Positions 39,755 to 49,324 of a stretch of 64,000 nt of DNA are shown here, in pieces. This stretch comes from Vibrio coralliilyticus ATCC BAA-450. GTDB taxonomy: Bacteria > Pseudomonadota > Gammaproteobacteria > Enterobacterales > Vibrionaceae. The position numbers and the translations under genes are program-made. Location of the stretch: contig NZ_ACZN01000017.1 in NCBI RefSeq assembly GCF_000176135.1, forward strand, positions 806,001 to 870,000. Direction: 5' to 3'. The notes beneath the pieces were generated by a model, which worked only from the letters and a program-made list of their open reading frames with translations, did no database searches and had not been told where the DNA came from. Position 1 is the first letter of the stretch; every line of letters begins with the position of its first letter.

Positions 39755-42463
39755 ATGTGGATTCCTTCGAAATTAACCCGTCCGGGACGTTTACACAACG
39801 CAATTGTCCGCCCAAGAGTTCTCGATTTATTACAGCAAGCCCCCTGCTATAAACTGGTCCTATTCCGCTCGCCAGCGGGTTACGGGAAGACGACTATGGC
39901 CTCGCAATGGCTGGCTGATAAAGCCAATGCGGGCTGGTACAGTATTGATGAAAGCGACAACGATTCGTTCCGCTTTATCAACTACCTGCTACAGGCATTG
40001 AATAAAGCTACACATAACGCTTGTCCAAATTCTCAGAAGCTGGCTGAAAAGCGCCAGTTCTCTTCACTTCACTCCCTTTTCAGCGAAGTGTTTGCCGAGT
40101 TCGCCAATTTTCATCAAGAGTGTTATCTGGTCCTGGATGACTACCATCTTATCTCTAACGATGATATCCATGAGGCGATTCGCTTTTTCCTCAAACACAT
40201 GCCAGACAACCTAACTCTAGTTGTCACCAGTCGTGCGACACCGCCGCTCGGTACGGCTAACTTACGTGTTCGCGATCTGATGATCGAGATTGGTGACGAA
40301 TTACTGGCATTCGATACAGAAGAAACCACCCGCTTCTTTAATCAGCGAGTCGCAGATGGGATTGATGATACGACTGCTGACAACTTAAGAAACTATGTCG
40401 AAGGCTGGCCTTCAGCATTGCAACTGATCGCGCTTCAGGCTCAACACCAGCACAAAACACTGGCTCAATCCGCCGAGTCATTCTCTCAGTTTAATCATGC
40501 CCATCTTTGGGATTATCTGGTGGAAGAGGTGTTTGACCTACTGGATGCAGAAACACGCCTGTTCCTGCTGCAATGTTCTGTTCTCGATCACTTCAACGAT
40601 GTGTTGGTTTCTACTCTGACAAAACGTGATGATGCGCTTAGCATGATTGAGTCACTCAATCGCTACGGCCTATTCATCCACCCACTTGAAGGCGAACAGA
40701 ACTGGTATCGCTTCCACAACCTGTTTGCTGAATTCTTATCCCATGAGCGCTCGGCACGTATTCCTCAGCAAGAGCAAGAACTGCATCAAACCGCTGCCAA
40801 GGCGTGGTTGAATTTATCTTCTCCACATCAGGCGCTTCGTCACGCACAAAAAGCGGGGAACCGTCAGCTTACTGCAGACATCTTGAGCCAATATGGCTGG
40901 AAAATGTTTAACGGTGGTGAGTTACAAACGGTAGAAAAAGCGATCAACACCCTCGCCCCTGAGCAGCTCTATAGTGAGCCAAAATTGTGCATGCTTCAGG
41001 CATGGTTAGCGCAAAGTCAGCACAGATATAATGATGTTGGCGATCTGCTATCCAAAGCGGATGAGCAAATGAAAGCGCTCAATGTAACGCTGAGCACTAA
41101 AGAACAGGGCGAATTTAACGCTTTACGTGCGCAGGTAGCCATTAACCAAAATGAACCGGAAAAAGCGCTCGAGCTCGCTGAGTTATCTCTAGGACAACTT
41201 GATAGCACGGTTTACCGAAGCCGTATCGTAGCAACGTCCGTTGTTGGTGAAGTAAACCATGTGCTAGGTCATCTTAGCCGCGCATTGCCTATGATGCAGC
41301 AGACCGAAAAGCTGGCACGTCAGTATCAGGTTTACCATCAGGCGTTATGGGCGATGCTTCAGCAAAGCGAAATTCTAATTGCCCAAGGTTATGTCCAAGC
41401 AGCCTTTGAAGTGCAGGAAAATGCCTTCAAGCTGATCGAAGAACAGCAGCTGCAGCAAGTTCCAATGCATGAGTTTCTGCTACGTATTCGTGCACAGATT
41501 TTCTGGTGCTGGAATCGTCTTGATGAAGCTGAGGAATGCGCCTATAAAGGCTTGGATGTACTGGGCAATCACAGCCCAAGTAAGCACCTACATAGCTACT
41601 CTATGCTGGCACGCATCGCTATTGGCCGTGGTGAGCTGGACAAAGCCAACAAGTTCATTGAGCAAATTGTTCACCTACAGAAGCAGTCTACCTACCATGT
41701 TGACTGGACGGCTAACGCTTCGTTGTCTCTGATTCTGTTCTGGCAGGCACGAGGCGATATGGAAGCCATCCAACATTGGCTGGAAACCACACCTCGCCCA
41801 GAAAAAGCGTGTAACCACTTTACTCAACTGCAGTGGCGTAACATCTCCCGTGCACAGATCAATCTAGGTATGTTTGATGAAGCGGCTGAAACGCTTAAAT
41901 TCCTTCAAGAGCAAGCGAATCAAAACAGTCTGGTCACGGACAATAACCGCAACCTGATTGTTGAAGCTGTACTGGCGACCACACAGCAAGATGAAGAGCG
42001 CGCTAAGTTACTGCTCAAACAAGCACTGGAACTGACAAATCAGACGGGTATTTTGGGTAACTTCCTCGTTGAAGGCGGCAAGATCGGTCATATTCTCGAA
42101 AAGCTGGTCAACAAAAATGAGTTGGGTGATCTTGAACGCCATCGCGCTCAGCAGCTGCTCAAAGATATCTCGACAACTCAACGTAGCCGCTCGGTTCACT
42201 TTGATGAAGAATTTGTTGAGAAGCTGGTTAACCACCCGAATATTCCAGAGCTGGTGCGCACCAGTCCACTAACTCAACGTGAATGGCAGGTACTTGGCCT
42301 GATCTATTCTGGCTTTAGTAACGAGCAAATTGCTCAGGAGTTGGATGTGGCGGGCACCACGATCAAAACTCATATTCGTAACCTGTACCAGAAGCTCAAT
42401 ATCGCTAACCGAAAAGAGGCGATAAAAACAGCAGAAAACCTACTGCAATTAATGGGTTACTGA
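39755..42463 (+). CDS. malT: MalT, transcriptional activator of the maltose regulon
   Basis: 902 residues, the size of E. coli MalT (901). ATG 39755 follows AGGGAAAAG; a GTG at 39731 is unnecessary. The N-terminal STAND ATPase has the Walker A loop SPAGYGKTT; YLVLDDYHLI carries Walker B. A long helical superhelix binds maltotriose. The C-terminal 65 residues are a LuxR-type HTH: LTQREWQVLGLIYSGFSNEQ and AGTTIKTHIRNLYQKL. It activates malPQ, which are divergent from it, when maltotriose and ATP are present. Confidence 0.95.
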   Translation: MWIPSKLTRPGRLHNAIVRPRVLDLLQQAPCYKLVLFRSPAGYGKTTMASQWLADKANAGWYSIDESDNDSFRFINYLLQALNKATHNACPNSQKLAEKRQFSSLHSLFSEVFAEFANFHQECYLVLDDYHLISNDDIHEAIRFFLKHMPDNLTLVVTSRATPPLGTANLRVRDLMIEIGDELLAFDTEETTRFFNQRVADGIDDTTADNLRNYVEGWPSALQLIALQAQHQHKTLAQSAESFSQFNHAHLWDYLVEEVFDLLDAETRLFLLQCSVLDHFNDVLVSTLTKRDDALSMIESLNRYGLFIHPLEGEQNWYRFHNLFAEFLSHERSARIPQQEQELHQTAAKAWLNLSSPHQALRHAQKAGNRQLTADILSQYGWKMFNGGELQTVEKAINTLAPEQLYSEPKLCMLQAWLAQSQHRYNDVGDLLSKADEQMKALNVTLSTKEQGEFNALRAQVAINQNEPEKALELAELSLGQLDSTVYRSRIVATSVVGEVNHVLGHLSRALPMMQQTEKLARQYQVYHQALWAMLQQSEILIAQGYVQAAFEVQENAFKLIEEQQLQQVPMHEFLLRIRAQIFWCWNRLDEAEECAYKGLDVLGNHSPSKHLHSYSMLARIAIGRGELDKANKFIEQIVHLQKQSTYHVDWTANASLSLILFWQARGDMEAIQHWLETTPRPEKACNHFTQLQWRNISRAQINLGMFDEAAETLKFLQEQANQNSLVTDNNRNLIVEAVLATTQQDEERAKLLLKQALELTNQTGILGNFLVEGGKIGHILEKLVNKNELGDLERHRAQQLLKDISTTQRSRSVHFDEEFVEKLVNHPNIPELVRTSPLTQREWQVLGLIYSGFSNEQIAQELDVAGTTIKTHIRNLYQKLNIANRKEAIKTAENLLQLMGY

Positions 42464-42484
42464 CACTAGACCCTCAATCTCAGC

Positions 42485-42512
42485 AAAAAGCCCTGACTAT
42501 CAGGGCTTTTTT
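42485..42512 (+). terminator. Terminator between malT and the LysR gene
   Basis: AAAAAGCCCTGA pairs with TCAGGGCTTTTTT around CTA. The A/T runs on both sides allow it to work in both directions between the convergent genes. Confidence 0.9.
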
Positions 42513-43434
42513 ACATCTGCTCAACGCCAGAAGCGTGCATCAGCTTCAAATGCCGCTGTAATGCCGCAAAGCTCTGCTCCCGAAACCATCGATGGGCAGG
42601 ATCTTTTTGATACTGACTGTGCCACAGCAGATAGTAACTATGCTTGGGCAAGTCGAAGGGCAATGGTTTTACAACATAGTCAAACCGATTGGAGAAATAG
42701 CCCGCCAGATGCAAAGGCGCGGTAACCAGCGCATCACTCTGACAGACCAATTCCATTGCCGCAGTAAACGATGGCACTCTGGCGATCACCTTACGGCGAA
42801 TCTGGCGCTGTTCAAACTGCTCGCCCACATACTGACGCATCTCTCGCATACCATGCACCATCACGTGAGAAGCATTAAAATAATCATCCATTTCAAGGCT
42901 AGCCTGAGCCAGCGAATGACTACCAGACATCAGCACCACATATTCGTCTTCAAGCAATTTTTTGCCGTAGATATTCTCAGGAAAGTAGTCGAGTGTGGTC
43001 GCCAGTACATCAATCGGGCTGTCACCGAGAACGCTGACATTCTGATCTTGCCACAGCTCTCCATTTACCCCTGCGTTTGGCGCCAATTTGAATAGTTCAG
43101 AAGACACCAGAGGCACACTCGATTCAGACAGAAATGCAGTGTAGGCCAGTCTAAACTCTCGCTGACAAGCATGAGGCGAAAACTCTTCCGCCGCATAAAG
43201 CTCATCTAATGCCCCAATCAACTCAGGCAGTTGAGCGAGCAACTGCTGGCCTTTAGCACTGACCACAAACTGTTTGCCTTCCCGAATCAAAATCGGGTCG
43301 TCAAAGGCCGTCCTTATCTGGCTCAAGGTTCGGCTCATCGCAGACTGGGTGACGTTGAGCTGCAGTGCCGCCTCGGTCAAGCTACGAGTTTGGAGCAGTA
43401 CCAGCAATGGGCGCAGCAGTTTGTAGTTATTCAT
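42511..43434 (-). CDS. LysR-family transcriptional regulator
   Basis: 307 residues. Winged helix: LVLLQTRSLTEAALQLNVTQ and SAMSRTLSQIRTAFDDPILIREG. The effector-domain features and the DDPILIREG block resemble the NodD/LeuO-type LysR subgroup rather than the common type. Target genes are unclear; it is convergent with malT and followed on the same strand by nothing. No nearby divergent gene marks a target. Confidence 0.86.
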   Translation of the reverse strand: MNNYKLLRPLLVLLQTRSLTEAALQLNVTQSAMSRTLSQIRTAFDDPILIREGKQFVVSAKGQQLLAQLPELIGALDELYAAEEFSPHACQREFRLAYTAFLSESSVPLVSSELFKLAPNAGVNGELWQDQNVSVLGDSPIDVLATTLDYFPENIYGKKLLEDEYVVLMSGSHSLAQASLEMDDYFNASHVMVHGMREMRQYVGEQFEQRQIRRKVIARVPSFTAAMELVCQSDALVTAPLHLAGYFSNRFDYVVKPLPFDLPKHSYYLLWHSQYQKDPAHRWFREQSFAALQRHLKLMHASGVEQM

Positions 43435-43449
43435 ATCACCTTCTTAGCA

Positions 43450-43941
43450 TCACAAAATTTTAAGCATCCAAACATCGCAGCCATTGTGCAAGGTACCTTC
43501 TAGCGGTGCAGTGAGGTGTTCGAATTCCAAGCTTTCGTAGAGACGCACCGCCGCAGACATATTGGATAAAGTGTCCAGATAGCAACGCTCAAAACCTTGT
43601 TGCTTAGCAAATTCTAAACAGGCCAACGACAAGGTTTTCCCCAAGCCAAGCCCTCTACTCTCTTTGAGTAAAAAGAGCTTCTTCAATTCACACGTTTGCT
43701 CATCTTGCCCAAAAGGCGCAACACCACAACCGCCAACCACCTTGTCATCCAGGAGCGCAACTAAGTACAAGCTTCGGTTCCGTTCATGATAATGCTGACT
43801 CATATTGTCGACCTCAGCATCAGACGGCCCAAACCCTTCTCCCACAGCACCATACTCTTTGCCGACCTGCTTGATTATCTGGCAGATCGCTGCATCGTGT
43901 TGCGCTGTGATAGGCACTATACGAAGGTTTTCTTGGCTCAT
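43450..43941 (-). CDS. GNAT-family N-acetyltransferase
   Basis: 163 residues. Acetyl-CoA loop: SRGLGLGKTL; YLDTLSNMSAAVRLYESLEF is the C-terminal element, with the ELKKLFLL strand before. ATG 43941 is used because GAGAG is 6-8 bases upstream; ATG 43947 would overlap the site. It lies upstream of the LysR gene on the same strand, 15 bases away, and may be co-transcribed with it. Confidence 0.83.
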   Translation of the reverse strand: MSQENLRIVPITAQHDAAICQIIKQVGKEYGAVGEGFGPSDAEVDNMSQHYHERNRSLYLVALLDDKVVGGCGVAPFGQDEQTCELKKLFLLKESRGLGLGKTLSLACLEFAKQQGFERCYLDTLSNMSAAVRLYESLEFEHLTAPLEGTLHNGCDVWMLKIL

Positions 43942-44266
43942 AGTCATCTCTCTTCAATATCATCTTGAACAGCTAATAAGGTAAAGCCAATCAAGAATGA
44001 ATTAAAATCACTTTAAATCATATTCACCATGATAAAAAGTCATCATTTGAGACTGGGAAATCCCTTCCCATCTCTTAGGGTTTACATTGTAAATTAATCT
44101 GAATTACAGCTTTTCTCACTAGGATTAATTATCTAACAGCAACGACAACTGGAACCAAGTCACATTCTGACGCTATCAAATCGAGGCTTTGGTCAGCCTG
44201 TTCTTGCACTCTCCCATAAGCCTGCCAGAATGAAAATCATCAGTATAATGAATGAGATAATAAGTA
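43942..44266. other. Divergent spacer between the GNAT and phosphodiesterase genes
   Basis: 325 bases without a gene. A short self-complementary GGGAAATCCCTTCCC lies near 44054-44070, and TTTACATTGTAAATTAATCTG near 44090 could be a promoter. I find no CRP, Pho or Zur site of good quality here. Confidence 0.4.
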
Positions 44267-47143
44267 ATGGCTTGGTTGAGAAAACGGCTTCTTCCTGCTG
44301 CAATTGTGGCAGCAGTTACCCCTTTAAGTTCGGCTTACGCCGATATCGGCGATACCCCAGTGATCGGTGGGCTATTTAACTCAACAGAAGTACTGAAAAA
44401 TCAAATCACCTCGTCATTGTCCTACTCCACGCGCTTTGCTCGTGACATGACCCTGTTTACCATTGGCGGTCTCACTCTAGAGACCTACCTACTGACATTA
44501 CCACTTGATGCAAGCACGAAAAGCCGGGTCATGACACAGCTTGCCGATCCGACGTATTCCATTCCTCTCGGCTATTTTCTTTATCAGTTCTACGATCGCT
44601 ACACAGGAATAAGCAGTGACGATGAATTTAAAACCTACCTGCAAACTGTGTATGACAAACAAGCTCTGAAAGGCTTTGAGCACTCGCTCTTTGCTCTAGA
44701 GGAGAAAGCCAAAAAAAAGCCTAAGCAACACGCTAAAGATCAGGCTCACCACGAAGGCATCCAAATTAATGGTCAGTTTATGGCGGCTATGGTGACCGTA
44801 TATGACGCTTTGGTTCAGATTGGCGAATGGCAAGATATGGATCGACTGCCTGAGCAATACACATATCTGACCAAGTCACCTGAGGATTTAGCACTGGTCG
44901 CCAAAATTCAACCTATCGTGGTTGGCATCATGCAACAAGCCGCCTCGGGGATGGAAGAGAGCGACATGAAACAGGCCATACTCGGCATTGTGGCCGATGG
45001 TGCAGCCGACAGAGCCAGCGAACCGAATAACAAAGCACAAGCGTTAACCATTACCTTAATTGATTTTGTGCGTCTCAATGTGCTGAAAGCCTATCGTCAG
45101 TTTGTCTATCAGGATGAGAGACAAGAACGCCTCAATGACTGGCTACAAAACGCGTTTGATGATCACCCTCAACAAGCAATTGAGTTTCTCGAGTCACAGC
45201 AGAACCGCCGCTTTGCTGTTCAGATAACGGTCGACGGGTTGCAACAAGGGTTAATCGAAGGGTTGGTTGATCCAGATAAGCCTTTTCTCTCCCACGCTTA
45301 CCAACAACATCTTAAGAGTACTGAGCTCGGCAGCCCTGTCGCAACAAGCAGCCCAGAACACGTTCAATCCATGCGTTTTCTTCAGGTTCTATCAGAACAA
45401 ACGTATCGTGACCCTTATTACTTACCGTTCTTCAAACGGCTTTACCAAAACCATATCGACTCCATTGCTCGGGTCGGAATATCTTCCACACCGACGATCA
45501 GCGTAAGAAACCTGCCTATCATCAAAACAGGGGCAAAAGTCTCTGGCGAACAGGGAACAGGAATCCCGAATTTCCACTTTGTCGACCGAAACGAAGACAG
45601 AGCCTATTACTTCTTTGGTAATGATGCCCTTCAACTCGATCGCTTAATGCAGGCCAATCAGGTTCAGACGATGTTTGACCGACTGGTTCACCTGAAAACG
45701 CTTAACTGTAACGCCCAATACGACTGGAATGCTCACACCAGTTACGACGGTCTGGTTAACCTTGGCGCAGGCGAAGCACTGCGTGACTTTGGTGAGAAAC
45801 GTTGCTTGAGAGAACTGAATGAAAGAGCCGAAGTGGAAAACGTGCTAACGAAGCAGCGTCAGTCCCTCATCGATAACATTCAAAGCTATCAACAGATACC
45901 GCTATGGGACTTCTACACTAAGCTGACCCGCAAATGGAAGATTGAACAGGACATCGCTACTTATGCAGAGCTTGATGGGCAAGGGATGCCAGATTACGCT
46001 CTGATCTACAATCCGTGGCCGGATCATTTTGCTCACTTTGTTGGCCCTTTTAGCGATGAAATCATTATGCCAACAGGTGAACTTAACCGTCTCGATTACT
46101 GGATACGTCAAATTGAACAAGCGTACAAGGACGCCGGTATTTACCAGCAGACACTTTTGGGAATGGCGGGGGACCATGGTTTATCTCCGGTCTACTACAC
46201 CTTAAATCCGGAGAAAGCGATCTTTGAGCCACTTTCGGAATCACTCGACTACCCTCTAGTGATCAAGAAAATCTCATCTGATGAAGGCGAAGGACCAAAG
46301 ATCACCAATGCATTAAATTATCCGAGTAACAAAGGTGTTGATGTGGTGGTAGCCTCTACCGCTGGCGGTAACTTCATGATGGATATGTTTAATTCGCAAT
46401 CGGGTTGGCAAACACAACCTGTCTATTCGGAGCTGACCAACTGGACACCGGTCAATGCACCACAAGGGGAAAAGCTGGACATCATTGCAGAGTCAGTAGA
46501 AAAGCTTTCAGATAGTCTCGACTACTTGGTCGTCAGAGAATCAACCTGCGATGAGACAGAGTGTCAGGTACGTTTGGTCGCTCAGCGTGACGGCAAACGA
46601 ATCGATGAGCTCATCATCAAACAAGGAGAGCGCTATTTCTACAAAGCCAATTGCAAAACAGCGTTACTGGAAGTCAACAAACTCAACCCTTATCTGCCTT
46701 CACCAAATCAAGCAAAGCTTGAGAAGTTTGCTCAGTTGATCAATCAATGTGTCAACCGAGCAGACATCGACAACCCACAAAGCTGGTGTGATGAAATGCA
46801 ATGGCGCGAACTGACTCAGTTTACGCCTAGGCCTGATTCAGTGGTACAACTCGCTAAGCTTTACGCCGAACCGCGAGCAGGTACAGTGAATTTGTTCCCT
46901 CGGGAAGGCATTGGCTACAATACGAAAGTTCCGGGCCGTCACGCAGGCGAAAGCTATTTGGAGAAGGACGCCTTTATCGGATTTTGGGGCGCTCCAATTG
47001 GCAAACAAGCTACGCCACTGAGTAGTGAGGAGAACGGCTCTCTGGCTCCGACTCTGTATCAATACCTGACCGGAGATGACGTCAAAGCCGGAGAAAATGG
47101 CTGGGGATATCCATCATTGCTTAGCAAACTCGATATTCACTAA
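44267..47143 (+). CDS. Exported alkaline-phosphatase-superfamily phosphodiesterase, large
   Basis: 958 residues. A signal peptide (cleavage after AYA, about residue 25) sends it to the periplasm or beyond. The first 340 residues are helical and have no known domain. The type I phosphodiesterase/nucleotide pyrophosphatase core follows: STPTISVRN carries the likely Thr nucleophile, KTGAKV and IPNFHFVDR match the substrate side, DYALIYNPWPDHFAH the metal Asp/His, GMAGDHGL the second and PGRHAGES the third ligand. Two pairs of Cys (CNAQ...RCL, STCDETECQ) fit an exported protein. Substrate unknown; a nucleotide, phospholipid or sugar phosphate are all possible. Single gene with terminator. Confidence 0.83.
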   Translation: MAWLRKRLLPAAIVAAVTPLSSAYADIGDTPVIGGLFNSTEVLKNQITSSLSYSTRFARDMTLFTIGGLTLETYLLTLPLDASTKSRVMTQLADPTYSIPLGYFLYQFYDRYTGISSDDEFKTYLQTVYDKQALKGFEHSLFALEEKAKKKPKQHAKDQAHHEGIQINGQFMAAMVTVYDALVQIGEWQDMDRLPEQYTYLTKSPEDLALVAKIQPIVVGIMQQAASGMEESDMKQAILGIVADGAADRASEPNNKAQALTITLIDFVRLNVLKAYRQFVYQDERQERLNDWLQNAFDDHPQQAIEFLESQQNRRFAVQITVDGLQQGLIEGLVDPDKPFLSHAYQQHLKSTELGSPVATSSPEHVQSMRFLQVLSEQTYRDPYYLPFFKRLYQNHIDSIARVGISSTPTISVRNLPIIKTGAKVSGEQGTGIPNFHFVDRNEDRAYYFFGNDALQLDRLMQANQVQTMFDRLVHLKTLNCNAQYDWNAHTSYDGLVNLGAGEALRDFGEKRCLRELNERAEVENVLTKQRQSLIDNIQSYQQIPLWDFYTKLTRKWKIEQDIATYAELDGQGMPDYALIYNPWPDHFAHFVGPFSDEIIMPTGELNRLDYWIRQIEQAYKDAGIYQQTLLGMAGDHGLSPVYYTLNPEKAIFEPLSESLDYPLVIKKISSDEGEGPKITNALNYPSNKGVDVVVASTAGGNFMMDMFNSQSGWQTQPVYSELTNWTPVNAPQGEKLDIIAESVEKLSDSLDYLVVRESTCDETECQVRLVAQRDGKRIDELIIKQGERYFYKANCKTALLEVNKLNPYLPSPNQAKLEKFAQLINQCVNRADIDNPQSWCDEMQWRELTQFTPRPDSVVQLAKLYAEPRAGTVNLFPREGIGYNTKVPGRHAGESYLEKDAFIGFWGAPIGKQATPLSSEENGSLAPTLYQYLTGDDVKAGENGWGYPSLLSKLDIH

Positions 47144-47171
47144 GCCTCCTTCAATAACAGAAAGCAATAAC

Positions 47172-47196
47172 AAAAAAGCGCCTTACGGCGCTTTTT
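47172..47196 (+). terminator. Terminator after the phosphodiesterase gene
   Basis: AAAAAAGCGCC pairs with GGCGCTTTTT around a 3-base loop. The A/T runs on both sides suit termination of both the phosphodiesterase and convergent yibL genes. Confidence 0.9.
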
Positions 47197-47210
47197 CAGC
47201 TATCTGGAAA

Positions 47211-47567
47211 TCAGAATTTCTTCGGTGCGTAACCAGTCATGACTTCAAGTCTCAGCTCTTTACCCAGCTTAGTCATTGGGTGAACCACGATTAGACCTTT
47301 GACTGACCTTTTCAGCTTACCCATGTCTGCTTGTTCTTCTTTAGTAATTGCACGTGAGAACGGCATGTCAATCAAGCTCTTACGCTCTTTGTTCATGTCG
47401 TATTTCTGTTTGCTTTTCATCACGTGAATTTTTTTGCTTAGCTTATCTGCTTCATCAGTGAACTTAGTCACCATTTCCTGATCACCACGAGATTTCGCCG
47501 CATCCAGCTTACGCTGACACTTGTCCAGACGATTGTGAAGGTTTTGAAGTTCTTGCTTAGTACTCAT
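47211..47567 (-). CDS. yibL: YibL ribosome-associated protein
   Basis: 118 residues, against 120 in E. coli. MPFSRAITKEEQADMGKLK followed by SVKGLIVVHPMTKLGKEL is a near-exact match to the conserved core of YibL. A charged coiled-coil lies N-terminal (about 1-60). It associates with ribosomes by established knowledge of the family; the exact role is not known. Terminates at the shared hairpin. Confidence 0.92.
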   Translation of the reverse strand: MSTKQELQNLHNRLDKCQRKLDAAKSRGDQEMVTKFTDEADKLSKKIHVMKSKQKYDMNKERKSLIDMPFSRAITKEEQADMGKLKRSVKGLIVVHPMTKLGKELRLEVMTGYAPKKF

Positions 47568-47640
47568 GGTATTGATCTCATTGAAACAGAAAAGGGCGGC
47601 GAGTGTAGCACAAGCTGACTCGCTGCCCTAATTTTAGTCG

Positions 47641-48279
47641 TTAGACATGTTTTTGGTCGTAATCTTTCATGGCTTTTTCGAGCAATTCGAAGTCTGGTTG
47701 AGTCAGAAACTTACGCATCGCAGCAAATTTCTCTTCAGGCCACTGGTAGATTTCCAGTGCCACCAGCTTCTCTATCAGCTCAGGGGCAAAACGATGCTTA
47801 ACCAATCTGGCAGGGTTTCCGCCGACAATCGAGTATGGTTCCACATCTTTGGTCACCACACTGTTGGCCGCTACAACCGCACCTTCACCTATGGTCACGC
47901 CCGGCATGATCATGGCACGCATGCCTATCCATACTCCATCATGAATGACGGTATCGCCTTTACCTTGATAAGAGCGCTCAACCTCTTCCATAAATGGATA
48001 GAGACAAAACCAGTCCGTTCTATGGTTGTGATTTCCACCCATCAAAATAACGGCTTCTGCTGCAATGCAAACATAGTCACCGATATAGAGCTGATCAATA
48101 TCCCATCTCGGCTGCCATTGCTTACTGATTTCGTCACCATGCAAATAGCGGACGACGGACTGTTCAAAACCGTTATCCCAACAATCGCTGTAGTAGCTGT
48201 GAGTCCCTTTGATATGAATGTTTTTGTTCTGTACCACTTGATGCAGTAACTGAAATGTCGACCAATGTTTTTGTGACAT
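47641..48279 (-). CDS. CatB-like (XAT family) O-acetyltransferase
   Basis: 212 residues in the left-handed beta-helix fold. GNHNHRTDWFCLYPF contains the catalytic His region and VWIGMRAMIMPGVTIGEGAVVAANSVV the hexapeptide repeats, then YSIVGGNPARLVK. This is the xenobiotic acetyltransferase pattern of type B chloramphenicol and streptogramin acetyltransferases. Intrinsic Vibrio enzymes of this group exist; whether this one confers resistance is not known. GAGGA precedes ATG 48279. An upstream leader ORF and hairpins (48310-48401) suggest attenuation control. Confidence 0.82.
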   Translation of the reverse strand: MSQKHWSTFQLLHQVVQNKNIHIKGTHSYYSDCWDNGFEQSVVRYLHGDEISKQWQPRWDIDQLYIGDYVCIAAEAVILMGGNHNHRTDWFCLYPFMEEVERSYQGKGDTVIHDGVWIGMRAMIMPGVTIGEGAVVAANSVVTKDVEPYSIVGGNPARLVKHRFAPELIEKLVALEIYQWPEEKFAAMRKFLTQPDFELLEKAMKDYDQKHV

Positions 48280-48309
48280 GACAAAATCCTCAATGTTTAA
48301 TTCAGATTT

Positions 48310-48359
48310 GCCACGGAACGAATTTCGTGGCGTTGCTTAGACGTTCAGCTAAACAACGC
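48310..48359 (-). promoter_or_regulatory. Two adjacent hairpins in the CatB-like leader
   Basis: First hairpin: GCGTTG(T)TTAG pairs with CTAA(G)CAACGC (48330-48359). Second: GCCACG(A)AATT with (C)GTGGC partners (48310-48331). They overlap by two bases and sit between the leader ORF and the structural gene's ribosome site. No T-run follows, so transcription termination is unlikely. Confidence 0.55.
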
Positions 48360-48401
48360 TTATTGGATGCGCGGCTGCTTAAGCAGCGGGATGATTTTCA
48401 T
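48360..48401 (-). CDS. Putative 13-residue leader peptide of the CatB-like gene
   Basis: Reads MKIIPLLKQPRIQ and stops with TAA. An excellent AAAGGAG site lies 7 bases upstream, better than that of the main gene. The ORF contains the palindrome GCTGCTTAAGCAGC (48374-48387), so ribosome position would change RNA folding. Leader-peptide attenuation is known for erm, cat and cmlA resistance genes; the application here is inference. Confidence 0.5.
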   Translation of the reverse strand: MKIIPLLKQPRIQ

Positions 48402-48500
48402 GGTCAGGTCTCCTTTCGAGGTGCAACTTTACGCGAAAAGGCGGTTTTTATGTCAATATTGAGTCAGCATATTAAATATACAGATAGATTGAGTTTGCCT

Positions 48501-49286
48501 ATGTTTAAACACCTTTTCCCGCTGGCAATTGTTGCTATGACGACAGCGATCACGCCGGCGGCATATGCCGCTGAGAAGAACATTCAGATCCAATACCTGC
48601 CTCCCGCTAACCAAGCAGAAGAGCAAATGAAAGCAGACATTGAAACAAGCGGAGTCAACGATACCGTAATAGAGTTGTCAGATACGCTGTTCCCGTTTAA
48701 CAAGACGCTAACGATTCAATATGGTAGCGAAGACGGGCCACTTTATGACCCAGAAAAGCACACGGTGCATATGCCTTATCACTTCTATCAAGAGGCACTG
48801 GATTACTTTATCAAGAACAAGTACGACGAAAAGTACGGTAAAGAGGCCAAACTTGGAGCGATGGACACCGTTTTACACACGCTGCTCCACGAAGCAGGGC
48901 ATGCATATATCGCCGATCAAAACATTCCTATTCTCGGTAAAGAAGAAGATGCGGTGGACAATCTTGCTGCGATTTTAATGATCGAATATTTAGACGATGG
49001 TGATGAAGCCGCTATCAGCGCTGCTGATATGTTTGCTTTTGAGTCCGACGACAGGCCAGATTACTACGACTTTGGTGAATACATCGATGAACACAGTTTT
49101 GACTTGCAACGCTACTTCTCAACTTTATGTTTGGTTTACGGCAGTAACCCTGAAAAGCACAGCAACTTGCTGGATGAAGTAGAAAATGATTACTTGGCTG
49201 ATCGAAAAGATTTTTGTGTTTTCCAGTACCAGTCGCTCAGCGATATCTGGCACACTTATTTAAAAGAGCCTGTGGCTGATCAATGA
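48501..49286 (+). CDS. Exported DUF4344-type zinc metallopeptidase
   Basis: 261 residues. ATG 48501 gives a clean signal peptide (MFKHLFPLAIVAM to PAAYA); a start at 48450 has a better site but leaves 17 residues in front of the signal. The zincin motif LLHEAGHAYIAD (HEAGH 130-134) is followed by DAVDNLAAILM with a likely third ligand Asp/Glu. The rest fits the DUF4344 family of exported metallopeptidases. Substrate unknown. A DUF393/DCC gene follows 38 bases downstream and may share the transcript. Confidence 0.82.
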   Translation: MFKHLFPLAIVAMTTAITPAAYAAEKNIQIQYLPPANQAEEQMKADIETSGVNDTVIELSDTLFPFNKTLTIQYGSEDGPLYDPEKHTVHMPYHFYQEALDYFIKNKYDEKYGKEAKLGAMDTVLHTLLHEAGHAYIADQNIPILGKEEDAVDNLAAILMIEYLDDGDEAAISAADMFAFESDDRPDYYDFGEYIDEHSFDLQRYFSTLCLVYGSNPEKHSNLLDEVENDYLADRKDFCVFQYQSLSDIWHTYLKEPVADQ

Positions 49287-49324
49287 AGTCGTGTATACGT
49301 AGAAGATGAAAAAAGGATAATCCT

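Noticed and set aside
48327..48500. In-frame extension upstream of the DUF4344 gene as part of the protein
   Set aside because: It would put more than 50 residues before a clear signal peptide and reads across the leader region of the divergent CatB-like gene.
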